Numbered from the stretch's first letter, positions 1 through 10,733 are shown. The stretch: DNA of 64,000 nt from Terricaulis silvestris (GCF_009792355.1 NZ_CP047045.1:310001-374000), one strand, 5' to 3'. Translations and numbers: made by a program. Notes: generated from the sequence alone by a model not told the origin.

Positions 1-187
1 CAAACCCATCAGCGAAGGCGGCCGCGGTTACTCCTGCATTGCCGAACAGCGCATGATCGAGACCATCCAGTCCGGCAAGCCAAGCACGAGTTTTCTCAAG
101 CACGGCGATCGCGTCGAGATCGAGATGTTCGACGCCAAGCGCCACTCTATCTTTGGCCGGATCGAACAGGCAGTGGTCAAGGCGTAG
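1..187 (+). CDS. Fumarylacetoacetate hydrolase family protein, C-terminal end (partial)
   Basis: The frame starting at base 2 is open to a TAG at 185-187 and gives about 61 residues. It includes the stretch SEGGRGYSCIAEQRMIET followed by GDRVEIEM and SIFGRI, which matches the C-terminal end of the FAH fold used by fumarylacetoacetate hydrolases and related acylpyruvate or 2-keto-acid hydrolases. The catalytic metal-binding residues lie upstream of the window, so the substrate cannot be assigned. The last 11 bases overlap the 3' end of the convergent gene at 177-1661. Confidence 0.75.
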   Translation, partial: KPISEGGRGYSCIAEQRMIETIQSGKPSTSFLKHGDRVEIEMFDAKRHSIFGRIEQAVVKA

Positions 188-1661
188 GGGGCAACGTCGC
201 GTCGGGAAAGTCCCGGCGTATACGCTGCATCACCTCCCGCTTCGATACCAACACGCGGTTCCGCGCCACCGCGCTTGGCATCGGCAAAGAATAGGCGACA
301 TCGTAAAACACAAACGCCGTCGCATAATCATACGCGCCGCCGTAACGGTCCCCGACATCTGTCCAATAAGCGGGATTGTAGGGAAGCGCACGAAGCGCCG
401 CCGCTTGAAGCGCATCGACGTCAGTCGGCAAACTCGCTGCTCGAGCTTCCGTCAGAGCTACTTCATCGAAGCGCAGCAGCGCCAGCGCAAACGAGGCGTT
501 GAGCGCGGGATGATCGCGATTCGGAGATGCCTGCGCACGCCGCATCGCCGCGATGACGGCCGCATTGTTTCGCTGCTGCTCGGCCATGCCGATTTCCAGC
601 ACTGACATGGGAGCGGGATCGGCGCTGGCGATCGCGCGCAGATTGTTGTTCAGCGGGCAGAGGGGATGCACCTGCGCGGCGCCCTGACACGTGCCCTCCA
701 ACTCCGGAAACATGTTGTAAGTCGGAAGCAGCAGCATGGCGGCGGCGGCCTGACCATCGCGCCGCGCGACGTCGTTGAGATGATCGCCCCAACTCTGCAG
801 CGTCGGCGCGCCGCCTTGCGCGCGTCCCGCGACCGCATCGATGCCAACTTGTCCGATCCCGGCCGCGAACTCGCGATCCAACACTTCGCTTGTCGTGTTG
901 CGCAGCGCTGCGCTGAGCGGATAGCGCGTAGCAACGGTCTCAACCGCAACAAGCCGCCAGCTCCGCCGCCGCTCTGCATCCGGCGCATATCGGAAAGACG
1001 TCTCCAGCTGCGCCGGCGCGCGGCCCGTTTCTCGAATGCGCCGATGCAAGGCCGGATGAGTCGTCATCACCGTGAACATCGTCGGCCAAAACGCCGCCGG
1101 AGGCGCAGCGCCATCGCTCGCCCTAAAGCGCCCAACGGCTCGCCCGCCGCAACGCATTTCGACGGCGCTCCCGCTTTGGCCAAACTCGGTTGCGCTCGCG
1201 CCGGATGCGCTTGGCATCGTCACGCCAAGCTCGGTGTCCGCATCGCAATCGTCGGCAAGCTGTACGCCGGCAGCCGACGCAATGCGCTGTAGATAAGTCC
1301 GGTTCTGACGCTCCATAACGCGGAAGACGATGTCGGCGAGGCTGTTGGTCGAGACGAAGGAGTCGCCTCGCAGGATGAAAGTCCGGTTGAGCTGGAAATC
1401 GCGCAGGAAAACCTGATCGCCTTCCCGTGTCAGCGACCAATCCGCCGCCACATCGATCGTGACTTCCGAGACGGCGGGGGCTTGGTTTGGTTCAATGCGC
1501 GTGACTTCGTAGCGAACACGATACGTGGCGTCGGCGGGCGCCTCGCGGCGCATCTGGCGATAGGCGGCCGCGTCAGCGAAGGGATCGGCAAACAGTTGCG
1601 CTGAGGCCGCGCACGGGGCCAGCCAAACAACAATGGCGACAAAGCCGGTGAGCAGTTTCAT
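177..1661 (-). CDS. Secreted hypothetical protein, about 494 residues
   Basis: The protein begins with a clear Sec signal peptide (MKLLTGFVAIVVWLAPCAASAQ, cleavage near residue 21), so it should be periplasmic. Nothing catalytic is recognisable. The C-terminal third is helical and looks like tetratricopeptide-type repeats (alanine-rich stretches around residues 350-470, with AYDYATAFVFYDVAY near the end), suggesting a binding role. Residues 30-120 are beta-rich. It stands alone, convergent with the FAH gene. The signal peptide supports the start. The function is unknown to me. Confidence 0.7.
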   Translation of the reverse strand: MKLLTGFVAIVVWLAPCAASAQLFADPFADAAAYRQMRREAPADATYRVRYEVTRIEPNQAPAVSEVTIDVAADWSLTREGDQVFLRDFQLNRTFILRGDSFVSTNSLADIVFRVMERQNRTYLQRIASAAGVQLADDCDADTELGVTMPSASGASATEFGQSGSAVEMRCGGRAVGRFRASDGAAPPAAFWPTMFTVMTTHPALHRRIRETGRAPAQLETSFRYAPDAERRRSWRLVAVETVATRYPLSAALRNTTSEVLDREFAAGIGQVGIDAVAGRAQGGAPTLQSWGDHLNDVARRDGQAAAAMLLLPTYNMFPELEGTCQGAAQVHPLCPLNNNLRAIASADPAPMSVLEIGMAEQQRNNAAVIAAMRRAQASPNRDHPALNASFALALLRFDEVALTEARAASLPTDVDALQAAALRALPYNPAYWTDVGDRYGGAYDYATAFVFYDVAYSLPMPSAVARNRVLVSKREVMQRIRRDFPDATLPPTP

Positions 1662-1717
1662 GCATCTCTCCGCCGGAGGGTCTAGCGCGGTTTTTGCCCC
1701 GCGTCACAGCCGAGCAG

Positions 1718-1927
1718 CTAAATCTCGTGCCGCGCAGCCGTCGCCGCATCACCCGTATTCGGCGTGCCGGTCGGTTCGATCAGCAGCACGTGCGCTTCTG
1801 CTTCCGCAAACGGCGCATGCTCCACGCCTTTGGGTACAACGAAAATCTCTCCGGGTTTCAACGTCACATCGCCGTCACGCAGCCGGATGATTACGTCGCC
1901 TTTCAGCACGAGGATTGATCTTGCCAC
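1718..1927 (-). pseudogene. Remnant of a small cupin-domain gene, 5' half missing
   Basis: From a GTG at 1927 the frame reads VLKGDVIIRLRDGDVTL, then GEIFVVPKGVEHAP and HVLLIEPTGTPNTG. This is the second half of a widespread small cupin family of about 115 residues. Only 69 residues are present. The first cupin motif, which supplies the HxH and Glu metal ligands before the FLVLKG strand, is absent because the upstream sequence is already the end of the RNase D gene (stop at 1928-1930). The single remaining His comes from motif 2. I read this as a deletion remnant and not a working metal-binding cupin; a structural minimal protein is possible but unlikely. Confidence 0.6.
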
Positions 1928-2581
1928 TCATGAGTGCGCGAAAATATCGACGTCTTCCCAGCCGGCCAGATCGAGTGCTGAGCGCGTCGGCAGGAAGTCG
2001 AAGCACGATTGCGCAATCTCGGTGCGCCCCTCGCGCGCGAGCATCGCGTCGAGGCGATCCTTCAACGCATGGAGATGCAGCACGTCAGACGCCGCGTACG
2101 CCAGCTGTGCATCGGAAAGCTCCGGCGCGCCCCAATCGCTTGATTGCTGCTCTTTGGAGATATCGCGGCCGAGCACTTCCTTGGTCAGATCCTTTAGCCC
2201 GTGGCGGTCGGTGTACGTCCGCACCAGCTTCGACGCGATCTTGGTGCAATAGATCGGCGCGGTGACGATCGAGAGATCGCGCATAAACATCGCCACGTCG
2301 AAGCGTGCGAAGTGAAAGAGCTTCAGCACGCTGGGATCGCTTAGCACCCGCTTCAGGTTCGGTGCGTCATAGCTTGAGCGATCGAGCTGCACCAAGTGCG
2401 CCTCGCCGCCGCCGTCGGAGATCTGCACCAGGCACAACGGATCACGCACCAACGACAGCCCCATCGTCTCGCTATCGACCGCGACGGGTCCGTTGAACGT
2501 TACGCCGTCAGGCAGATCGCCCTTGTGCAGGTGGACGACAATGTTGCGTCCGTCGCTCGTGAGAGAAAGCTTCCGTGTCAT
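1928..2581 (-). CDS. rnd: Ribonuclease D-type 3'-5' exoribonuclease (short form)
   Basis: This 217-residue protein is the DEDDy exonuclease domain alone. The DxE motif is in AVDSETMGL (Exo I), the second Asp in LFHFARFDVAMF (Exo II), and the Tyr/Asp pair in YAASDVLHLHAL (Exo III). The HRDC domains of E. coli RNase D are missing, which is usual for the short alphaproteobacterial form. It trims the 3' ends of structured RNAs, including tRNA precursors. I chose the ATG at 2579-2581 (MTRKLSL) because the longer reading, to 2728, would overlap the TBDR coding sequence. It lies 40 bases downstream of that TBDR. Confidence 0.88.
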   Translation of the reverse strand: MTRKLSLTSDGRNIVVHLHKGDLPDGVTFNGPVAVDSETMGLSLVRDPLCLVQISDGGGEAHLVQLDRSSYDAPNLKRVLSDPSVLKLFHFARFDVAMFMRDLSIVTAPIYCTKIASKLVRTYTDRHGLKDLTKEVLGRDISKEQQSSDWGAPELSDAQLAYAASDVLHLHALKDRLDAMLAREGRTEIAQSCFDFLPTRSALDLAGWEDVDIFAHS

Positions 2582-2621
2582 CGGGCAGGGCCTTAGTCCA
2601 ATTCGCGCGCCCGCGCCAGTC

Positions 2622-4610
2622 TCAGCGCGGCGTGCCGAGCCGCAAGCCCACCCGCAACGCCCGCGGTGGCGCAAAGCTCTCGGTTCCGTCCGCTGTCTCT
2701 GCGGTCTCGACATCCGCATCCAGCGCATTGTCGAGCGCCAGGTACACCGACGCGAGCGGCGAAAGCCGCTGCTCCACGCGCAAATCGAGCACGGTCGCCG
2801 CCGAAAGCACGCGCGTGTTCAGATCGTCCTCGAACCGTTCGCTCTCGTAGATCACGTCAGCGCTCAGCGTGGTCGCATCGAACGCGCGCCATCGCACGCC
2901 CGCACTCGCGGTCCACTCCGGCGCTTGCGCTGGCCGCAAGCCCGTCAGCCCCGGCGCCGCATCGCCGCCGTCGACCTCCGCGTCCGTGTAAGCAAACGCC
3001 GCGCGCCAGCTTAGCGCATCGCTGACCGCGACCCTCGCGTCAGCTTCAACGCCAACCGCATCGATCCGCCCCGCATTCTGTCGCTGCCGGTAGGCGCCGT
3101 CCGCCGGCACGAACACGCCCGGCGGAAACGTCCCCGGCCCCGCGCCAAGCGTGACGTTGACGATCGCATCGTCCAACCGGTTCACGAACACACCGGCATT
3201 CCACGACCACGCACCGTGGTCTGCGCCCACGCCGAAATCCGCGCCGTACAAGCGCTCCGGCTCCAACGCCGCGTTCGCCTCCGTCACATCATTGCCAACG
3301 CGGAAGGGGCGATGCAGCTCGTTCAACGTTGGCGGCCGGAAACCGGAGTAGGCCGCACCACGTACGAACATGGCGCCGAGCCCACGCCGAAACCCAAACC
3401 GCGCCGTCGGCGCAATCGTCTCGGAATCCTCCGGCGCAAACTGCAACGTTGGCGCGCCCGTCGCCAACAATCGCTCCACGCGGTCGGCCATCCTCGCGCG
3501 CGTCACATCCACCCGCGCGCCGCCCGAAAGCAACCACGGCCCCAGCACACGCCACGTCTCCGCATACACACCCGCCGTCAGCGTCTTCCCGCCCGCAACC
3601 CGCGACCGCGTGAACGCGCCGCCGACAAACGAGAACCGCTCCCGCGTCTCACCATCCGCCGTGCGCAAATCCGCGCCCAGCTCGAGCCCGCGATCGTCTT
3701 CCGTCCAGCGCACCGCCGCGTTGCCGCCCCACCCGACTGCTGGCGTGTGCAGCTGATTGTTCGCCGGCGTCGTCGCGCTCCGATCCGGCGCCACGCTCAC
3801 CGATGAGTTCGCCAAGTCCGACGTCAGCGCCCAACCCTGAACGCGCCAAGCAAACGGACCGCGCGGCGCAGCCAGTGTCAAACTCAAGCTCGCGCCTTCG
3901 GATGTAGATTCCGCGCCTACCAATCCCGCGCTGCGTTGCTCCGAATATCCGCCCAGCCGCGCCGCAAACACCAGATCATCGCCGCGCCACTGCACCCGCG
4001 CGACGCCCGCCGCACTGTCGGACCACAACGCCGTATCCGCCGCGCCGCGTCTCTCGTGCACTGGGACCCAGCCATCACTCTGCGCCATCGACGCCGCGAG
4101 CATGAACGACAACGCATCCTCGCCGCCCTCGGCAAACACCGAAGCGCGCGCGTAGCCATCCTCGCCGCCCTCAACCGAAAGCGCCGCACCTTGTCCGCGC
4201 CGTTCCTCCAACTGCACCACGCCCGTCAGCGCGCCCGCGCCATACGGTCCCGCGCCCGCACCGCGCAGCACCGTCGCGCCAGCAATCGTCTCCGGCGGCA
4301 GCTGTCCCCAAATCACCCAGCCGCCAAACGGATCGTTCAGCGGCAAGCCATCGAGCGTCACCAGCGCACGCCCCGCGCCGCTCGGCGCAATCGCGCGCAC
4401 CGACAAACCTTGGATCGTCGGATTCGCCGCAGCGCTATCATTGCGCCGGAAAAGGGCCACGCCCGGCGCCGTGCGCAACGCTTCATCTAGCCGCGTCGCG
4501 TTCGCCAGCGCCGCCGGATCGATCTCAAACGTCGCGTAAGTGTCCTCGCTTGGCGCCTCCGGCAAACGCGGCGCGACAATCACGATCTCGGCGGGGACGT
4601 CCGCATCCAT
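2622..4610 (-). CDS. TonB-dependent receptor of BtuB-like size, without a visible signal peptide
   Basis: The 662-residue protein has a TonB-box-like stretch EIVIVAPR at residues 8-15, a plug domain (LRTAPGVALFRR, IQGLSVR, VTLDGLPLNDPFGGW, VLRGAGAGPYGAGALTG) and a 22-strand-type barrel ending in ALRVGLRLGTPR. The plug resembles small cobalamin- or siderophore-type receptors; the ligand is unknown. The ATG at 4610 is preceded by an in-frame TAA only 24 bases upstream, and no secretory signal precedes the plug. It follows an M49-like lipoprotein peptidase gene by 35 bases and probably forms an operon with it and rnd. Confidence 0.85.
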   Translation of the reverse strand: MDADVPAEIVIVAPRLPEAPSEDTYATFEIDPAALANATRLDEALRTAPGVALFRRNDSAAANPTIQGLSVRAIAPSGAGRALVTLDGLPLNDPFGGWVIWGQLPPETIAGATVLRGAGAGPYGAGALTGVVQLEERRGQGAALSVEGGEDGYARASVFAEGGEDALSFMLAASMAQSDGWVPVHERRGAADTALWSDSAAGVARVQWRGDDLVFAARLGGYSEQRSAGLVGAESTSEGASLSLTLAAPRGPFAWRVQGWALTSDLANSSVSVAPDRSATTPANNQLHTPAVGWGGNAAVRWTEDDRGLELGADLRTADGETRERFSFVGGAFTRSRVAGGKTLTAGVYAETWRVLGPWLLSGGARVDVTRARMADRVERLLATGAPTLQFAPEDSETIAPTARFGFRRGLGAMFVRGAAYSGFRPPTLNELHRPFRVGNDVTEANAALEPERLYGADFGVGADHGAWSWNAGVFVNRLDDAIVNVTLGAGPGTFPPGVFVPADGAYRQRQNAGRIDAVGVEADARVAVSDALSWRAAFAYTDAEVDGGDAAPGLTGLRPAQAPEWTASAGVRWRAFDATTLSADVIYESERFEDDLNTRVLSAATVLDLRVEQRLSPLASVYLALDNALDADVETAETADGTESFAPPRALRVGLRLGTPR

Positions 4611-4645
4611 GATGAAAAGCCTAACCGCGCGACCTTAACGAGCGC

Positions 4646-6433
4646 TCACTGGGCCGCGTCAAGCGCCTCATACCTCACCAAGCTGAAGCGCGTGCGTTCG
4701 CTTTCGCGCATCCGCGTGGCGATGACTTCATGCAGCTCCGGCCGCCACGTCGTCCATTGATCCACGAACGCATTGGCCCGCGCCCGGTCACCGGCGCGCT
4801 GGATCGCCAGCACCTCGCGCAACAGGCTCGTCACCGCTTCCGGATAACGCCGGTAATCGATCCGCAACCGCCCGTTCTCGTACCGCAACGCCCCATGCTC
4901 CATGAACCAGTTCCACTGGATCAGCTGCATGGTCTGATAGGGTTGCTCGCGCCGCGGCCGGTTCTTCTGCAGCACGCGGCGAATGCCCGACGCATAAATC
5001 CCGCGCAGCTGCGCATCGCTCAGCAAGCCGCGCTGGTTCAAAATCCGCGCCGATGTCAACGACACCAGATCGGCCTTCATCTCCTCCAAGAGATCAGCCG
5101 TATCCTCCAACGCCGCATCAAGCTCGCGCCCATCCGCGGTCTGATCGACGCCGAGATAGTGCCCAATCTCGTGCCACAGCGTGCGATAGAACCCGCCCTC
5201 GGACGTCAGGTCGTCGCCTTGGCTGTCGATCACCACTGCTTCGAACGCGCGATGCGTTTCGTCGAAAATCTCATCGTTCAGCAAAATATTGCCGCGCATC
5301 AAAATCGTGCGCCCGTATTGCCGCGCCAAGTACGCCTCGTTCGGCAGGATCGTCGCGGTGTTCGTCCCGCGCGCCTGGCCAAAATCGGCGACAATGTTGT
5401 AAACACCAACCGGAATGTTGCTGCGCACTTCGCGATCGCTGTCATAGGGCAGGGCGTCTTCGACGCGCTGAATATCCGCCAGCGCCGATTGCAGCTCCTC
5501 GCTCCGCGCCCGGTCGCGCACCAGCAGCGAAAGCGCAAAGAACGTCTTCACGCCGTAAAGCGCGTCATCATACGTCTCGTACGAGCCGATCTGCGCATTG
5601 AGATTGCCGGTGAAATCCCCCGTCACCCAAGCCGCATCGCCGCCTTCATAATCATCCGCCAGCAAATCCCGCGCCCGCAAACGCAGATAGCGCGCGAACG
5701 CCGCGTCGCCGCTCTCGACATCATCCGCCGCCGCATTCAGCCGATCCGCGATGTAGAGAATATCGCGCGCGTACGCGACCGAGTAGGGCACAGCGAGATA
5801 CGTCTGCTCCGTCTGCAACCGCTGCCGCAGCCCCGGATGCAAGGCGTCCAGCACCGGATGATGATCCAGCACCATCAGCGCATGCGCGCGGTTCTCGTCC
5901 GTCGCCGCCATCACCACGCCGCGATCGTCCATCAGTGTCTCGCGCCGCGACGGGTTCGCCGCGATGAACGCATCCATCGTCTCGCGCGTCGCGCCCGCCG
6001 GATACACATTCCGCGCCGGCTCTTCCGGCGACACCGAGAGAAACGCCTCGCGCGTATTGTCCAACGTCGTCGCGATCGGCCCCGAGTTCATCTGGAACAG
6101 ATCGCGCGCCGCCGTCAGCTCAGGATGCTCCGCAAGATACGCCGCCGCCGCGCGCGCCTGCGGGTGGCGCTGCTCCATGTAAAGCTGATGCATCCGCTCC
6201 CCTGCGAGCAGCAACTCGCGCACCGCTTCGCGCTCGCCCGGCGTGAGCGCCGACATATCCGGCGCCAGATGCAATCGCTGCGTCCGCTCCAGGATGGCGT
6301 TCGCCCGCGCCTCATCCCAAGTCGGCGCGATACCGACGGTGGAGATTTCATGGTGATTGTGCTCCGCCGTCGGCGCGGCGGCCGTTGCGCAGGCGGCGAG
6401 GGCGACAGAGAGAGCAAGGACAAGCTGTTTCAT
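4646..6433 (-). CDS. M49-like (dipeptidyl-peptidase III type) zinc peptidase lipoprotein
   Basis: The protein has a lipoprotein signal with lipobox LAAC (Cys15), so it should be membrane-anchored and periplasmic. The zinc motif is HEIGH at residues 421-425, followed about 25 residues later by LLEEMKADLVSL, which supplies the downstream glutamate ligand. This layout resembles bacterial members of peptidase family M49, whose animal founder, DPP III, uses HELLGH. Here the motif is the five-residue HExxH form. Length is 595 residues. It lies directly upstream of a TBDR, which suggests peptide or peptide-conjugate handling, but the substrate is unknown. Confidence 0.7.
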   Translation of the reverse strand: MKQLVLALSVALAACATAAAPTAEHNHHEISTVGIAPTWDEARANAILERTQRLHLAPDMSALTPGEREAVRELLLAGERMHQLYMEQRHPQARAAAAYLAEHPELTAARDLFQMNSGPIATTLDNTREAFLSVSPEEPARNVYPAGATRETMDAFIAANPSRRETLMDDRGVVMAATDENRAHALMVLDHHPVLDALHPGLRQRLQTEQTYLAVPYSVAYARDILYIADRLNAAADDVESGDAAFARYLRLRARDLLADDYEGGDAAWVTGDFTGNLNAQIGSYETYDDALYGVKTFFALSLLVRDRARSEELQSALADIQRVEDALPYDSDREVRSNIPVGVYNIVADFGQARGTNTATILPNEAYLARQYGRTILMRGNILLNDEIFDETHRAFEAVVIDSQGDDLTSEGGFYRTLWHEIGHYLGVDQTADGRELDAALEDTADLLEEMKADLVSLTSARILNQRGLLSDAQLRGIYASGIRRVLQKNRPRREQPYQTMQLIQWNWFMEHGALRYENGRLRIDYRRYPEAVTSLLREVLAIQRAGDRARANAFVDQWTTWRPELHEVIATRMRESERTRFSLVRYEALDAAQ

Positions 6434-6543
6434 GGCATCGGCCTAGCACGCAGGGACACCGCGCTCTAGCGAGCGACGACGAGTTCCAAATTTATGCGAT
6501 TGGGGATGGCCTGCAATCCGAAGCTCGCGCGGCGAGCGTAGGA

Positions 6544-6630
6544 TGGTGCCCGGAAGAGGACTCGAACCTCCACGCCCTTGCGAGCGCCAGCACCTGAAGC
6601 TGGTGCGTCTACCAATTCCGCCATCCGGGC
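6544..6630 (-). tRNA. tRNA-Leu (anticodon CAG)
   Basis: Read on the minus strand from 6630, the acceptor GCCCGGA pairs with TCCGGGC, followed by discriminator A and an encoded CCA at 6546-6544. The anticodon arm CCAGC-TTCAGGT-GCTGG gives anticodon CAG. A long variable arm and the T-arm GGTTCGAGTCC are present. The length, 87 with CCA, fits a class II leucine tRNA. Confidence 0.96.
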
Positions 6631-6722
6631 ACATGAAGTCGCGGTAGAAGCGGGCGTAGTTAGGGGAGTGCGGAACCCCCGTCAATGTGGCTACGCTTAT
6701 TCCTCCAGAGAGGAGCCGCAGC

Positions 6723-6995
6723 ATGGATGACGACCTGAAAACCATGGATCGCGAGGGCCTAATCGCCGAAGTAAAGCGCCTTCGCGCCGGCATCCGCGAC
6801 CACCGCGACAGTTCCGGCCACAAGCTCTGTTGGCATCACCCGCAGCTCTGGGGCCTGCTGCCCGAGCCGATCCCGGCCAACATCACCGTACCGCCTTGGC
6901 CCAAATTCTTCCGCGGTTGCGTCGCCTATCGGGAATCACTCGAACGCGAACTCCCTGGCGCACCGGCGCACGATTCCGAATATGATGGCCGCTAA
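6723..6995 (+). CDS. Conserved hypothetical protein, 90 residues
   Basis: The ATG at 6723 (MDDDLKTMDREGLIAEVKRL) sits seven bases after a good ribosome site (AGAGAGGAG), which favours it over an upstream in-frame start at 6687. The protein has an N-terminal amphipathic helix followed by HKLCWHHPQLWGLLPE and WPKFFRGCVAYRESLE. I recall similar small proteins in alphaproteobacteria without a known role. No signal peptide or membrane segment is visible. It is the first gene of a short run with the HIRAN protein, 12 bases downstream. Confidence 0.65.
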   Translation: MDDDLKTMDREGLIAEVKRLRAGIRDHRDSSGHKLCWHHPQLWGLLPEPIPANITVPPWPKFFRGCVAYRESLERELPGAPAHDSEYDGR

Positions 6996-7007
6996 GAGCG
7001 GTGGCGC

Positions 7008-7361
7008 ATGGATATAGAAATAGACGGACCGGGTGCGTTCGCCGTCGATGTGGTCGGCGTCTCCCAGTATCAACGCGTGCTTGAAGCCGCCGCGGAGGAC
7101 GGCGCCTTGCACGAAGCGACACTCGTCCTCGAAGACTCCAACCCCTACGACGACCAAGCCGTCGCCGTGTACTTGAACGGCCAACGCGCCGGCTATCTCT
7201 CCCGCGCCAATGCGCGGCTCTACCGCGCCGATCTCACCGCTGCCGGCGCCGAACGCGCGACGGTGCGGTGCCAAGCCAAGATCGTCGGCGGTTTCGAAAC
7301 TGCAAGCGGCGAGCGCGCCCACTTCGGCCTCAAGCTCGATCTGCCGAAACTCAACGCATGA
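7008..7361 (+). CDS. HIRAN-domain protein
   Basis: The 117 residues form a single HIRAN-like domain: FAVDVVGVSQYQRVLE at the start, then LVLEDSNPYDDQAVAVYLNG and GYLSRANARLY. HIRAN domains bind single-stranded 3' DNA ends in HLTF/Rad5-type remodellers. Free-standing bacterial versions are common, and their partners are mostly unknown. The gene overlaps the next one by four bases (ATGA at 7358-7361), so the two are probably translationally coupled. Confidence 0.75.
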   Translation: MDIEIDGPGAFAVDVVGVSQYQRVLEAAAEDGALHEATLVLEDSNPYDDQAVAVYLNGQRAGYLSRANARLYRADLTAAGAERATVRCQAKIVGGFETASGERAHFGLKLDLPKLNA

Positions 7362-7906
7362 AGCCGCTTAACATCGCCGCGTTCGTCTGGGGCGTCGCCG
7401 AGGCGACTTTGTTCTTCATCGTGCCCGACGTCATCCTCTCCTACATCGGTCTGAAGCGCGGCCCCCGCGCCGCGGCGATCTCATCGCTCTACGCCGCCAT
7501 CGGCGCGGCCGTTGGCGGCAGCATCATGTTTCTCTGGAGCGCTAGCGACCCCGACGCCGCGCGAGCCGCCGTGCTAGCGGCGCCGGCAATCAGCGAAGCG
7601 ATGGTGACAAGCGCTCGCGATAGCATGGGCACCCACAACTGGTTCAACGCCACCCTTGTGGGCCCGCTCTCATCAACGCCCTTCAAGGTTTACGCGATCT
7701 GGGCGCCTTGGGCTGGCGCGTCGCTCCCCGCCTTCGCGCTCGCCTCCATCGCCGCCCGTCTGCCGCGCTTCCTGATCGTCTCCGTCGGCACGGCCCTGAT
7801 CGGCCGCGCCTTGAGCCGCTGGCTCAGCGAACGCCAGCTCACTTGGGTCCTCATCGGCGCATGGCTCTTATTCTACGCGGCATTTTTCGCCCTAATGCCG
7901 AACTGA
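7358..7906 (+). CDS. Polytopic membrane protein, 182 residues
   Basis: The start ATG overlaps the stop of the HIRAN gene. The protein has about four to five hydrophobic segments, around residues 5-28, 40-65, 110-130, 133-155 and 162-180. The opening FVWGVAEATLFFIVPDVILSY is reminiscent of YqaA/DedA-type small membrane proteins, but I see no definitive motif and do not assign a transport function. Confidence 0.65.
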   Translation: MKPLNIAAFVWGVAEATLFFIVPDVILSYIGLKRGPRAAAISSLYAAIGAAVGGSIMFLWSASDPDAARAAVLAAPAISEAMVTSARDSMGTHNWFNATLVGPLSSTPFKVYAIWAPWAGASLPAFALASIAARLPRFLIVSVGTALIGRALSRWLSERQLTWVLIGAWLLFYAAFFALMPN

Positions 7907-7960
7907 CGCAGCCGTGAGCCTTGGCGCCCCGCGCGGGCGCCTATACCACCGCGCCTGCAA

Positions 7961-9766
<1,806 letters not shown>

Positions 9767-9774
9767 GAGCGACC

Positions 9775-10602
9775 GTGTCGGATCGATTTGAGATACCGAG
9801 CAGAATGACTTGCGGTGTCAAAATCGAGTTTCCCGAGTCGTTTTTCCGCTGGACTATTCTGCCCTACGCGCACTGCTTCGCGATCGCTGCTTTTGCCTTC
9901 CATGTCGAGCATGGCTATCGGCGCAATGAGCTGCTTCGCCCGAAACTGGACGACCCTTCGGACCCCGGAATCAGAAATTGGTTCGGTCTCGAAGCTCATC
10001 GGCTGAACATAAGTTCGTTCTACGGCGCGTTGCGGATCGAAGATCCCTCTGAACCCTTTCAGGAGCTTTCGATTAACGACGAGGGCGATCTGCACAGTGT
10101 CCCGTCGTTCTTGCCGGGTGTGATGTTCCCCGAGGAAGAACGCACTCGCGTTTTTGATGAGAGCTTCCCGATAGCGCGGACGAAAGTGAAACACATGCTA
10201 GAGCATTCGATAATTATCGGAGCTCTTGATGTGAAAGGACGACGCGAAAGCGCCCTGGCAAAAAAGGAGCAAATTGAGTGGGGATGCTTCACCGCTGGAC
10301 TCGAATGGGATCGCCATCGGTGCCTCTTCAACCTTGATGGAGCGAAGCTGTACGACGTTGAGTTAAGGGTTTCTCCGCGCGTGAAACCGGAAGACGTGGA
10401 CGTTCAACAAATTACGGAAGAACCTAAGGCCAGGAGCGCAAAGCGAGCGGGCATAAAGGACGCCGTGAATCAGGTCTGGCCAGAGGGCATTCCGAAGGGG
10501 CTGACCATCAAAGAGCGAGACGGAGCAATCATGGCCTTCCTCGAACGAAATGGTGTGACGGCCCCCAGCGCGAAAACTATTCAGCGTGCCCTAAAGGACT
10601 AG
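9775..10602 (+). CDS. Hypothetical protein with C-terminal DNA-binding-like region
   Basis: Translation starts at GTG 9775 (MSDRFEIPSRM), five bases after the AGGAG at 9765-9769 that overlaps the lepA stop. The 275-residue protein has no signal peptide. Its last 45 residues (IKERDGAIMAFLERNGV, then PSAKTIQRALKD) resemble winged-helix or HTH tails common in phage and plasmid proteins. Codon use looks less GC-biased than in lepA, suggesting recent acquisition. The role is unknown to me. Confidence 0.6.
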   Translation: MSDRFEIPSRMTCGVKIEFPESFFRWTILPYAHCFAIAAFAFHVEHGYRRNELLRPKLDDPSDPGIRNWFGLEAHRLNISSFYGALRIEDPSEPFQELSINDEGDLHSVPSFLPGVMFPEEERTRVFDESFPIARTKVKHMLEHSIIIGALDVKGRRESALAKKEQIEWGCFTAGLEWDRHRCLFNLDGAKLYDVELRVSPRVKPEDVDVQQITEEPKARSAKRAGIKDAVNQVWPEGIPKGLTIKERDGAIMAFLERNGVTAPSAKTIQRALKD

Positions 10603-10709
10603 AGGGGACAGACGCGGCATGTCCTCATCTGTCTCTTTCTCAATCGTTCAAACAGCGATCTTGTGCAGCCGTTGGAGGTGCGCAAGTGTTTGGTTCGATC
10701 GCAATAAAT

Positions 10710-10733
10710 GTGATAGTGTATAACCACTATGAC
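10710..10733. promoter_or_regulatory. Inverted repeat over the start codon of the DUF433 gene
   Basis: GTGATAGTG and CACTATGAC are inverted with one mismatch around a six-base centre TATAAC (10719-10724). The right arm contains the ATG at 10729. The centre looks like a -10 element, placing the transcript start at or next to the ATG, and no Shine-Dalgarno sequence precedes it. I infer a leaderless mRNA with an autoregulatory operator, as expected for a toxin-antitoxin cassette. Confidence 0.45.

Noticed and set aside
4730-6469. 579-codon plus-strand frame opposite the M49-like peptidase
   Set aside because: Arg-, His- and Gln-rich translation with no family match; the opposite strand has the lipoprotein signal and zinc motif.
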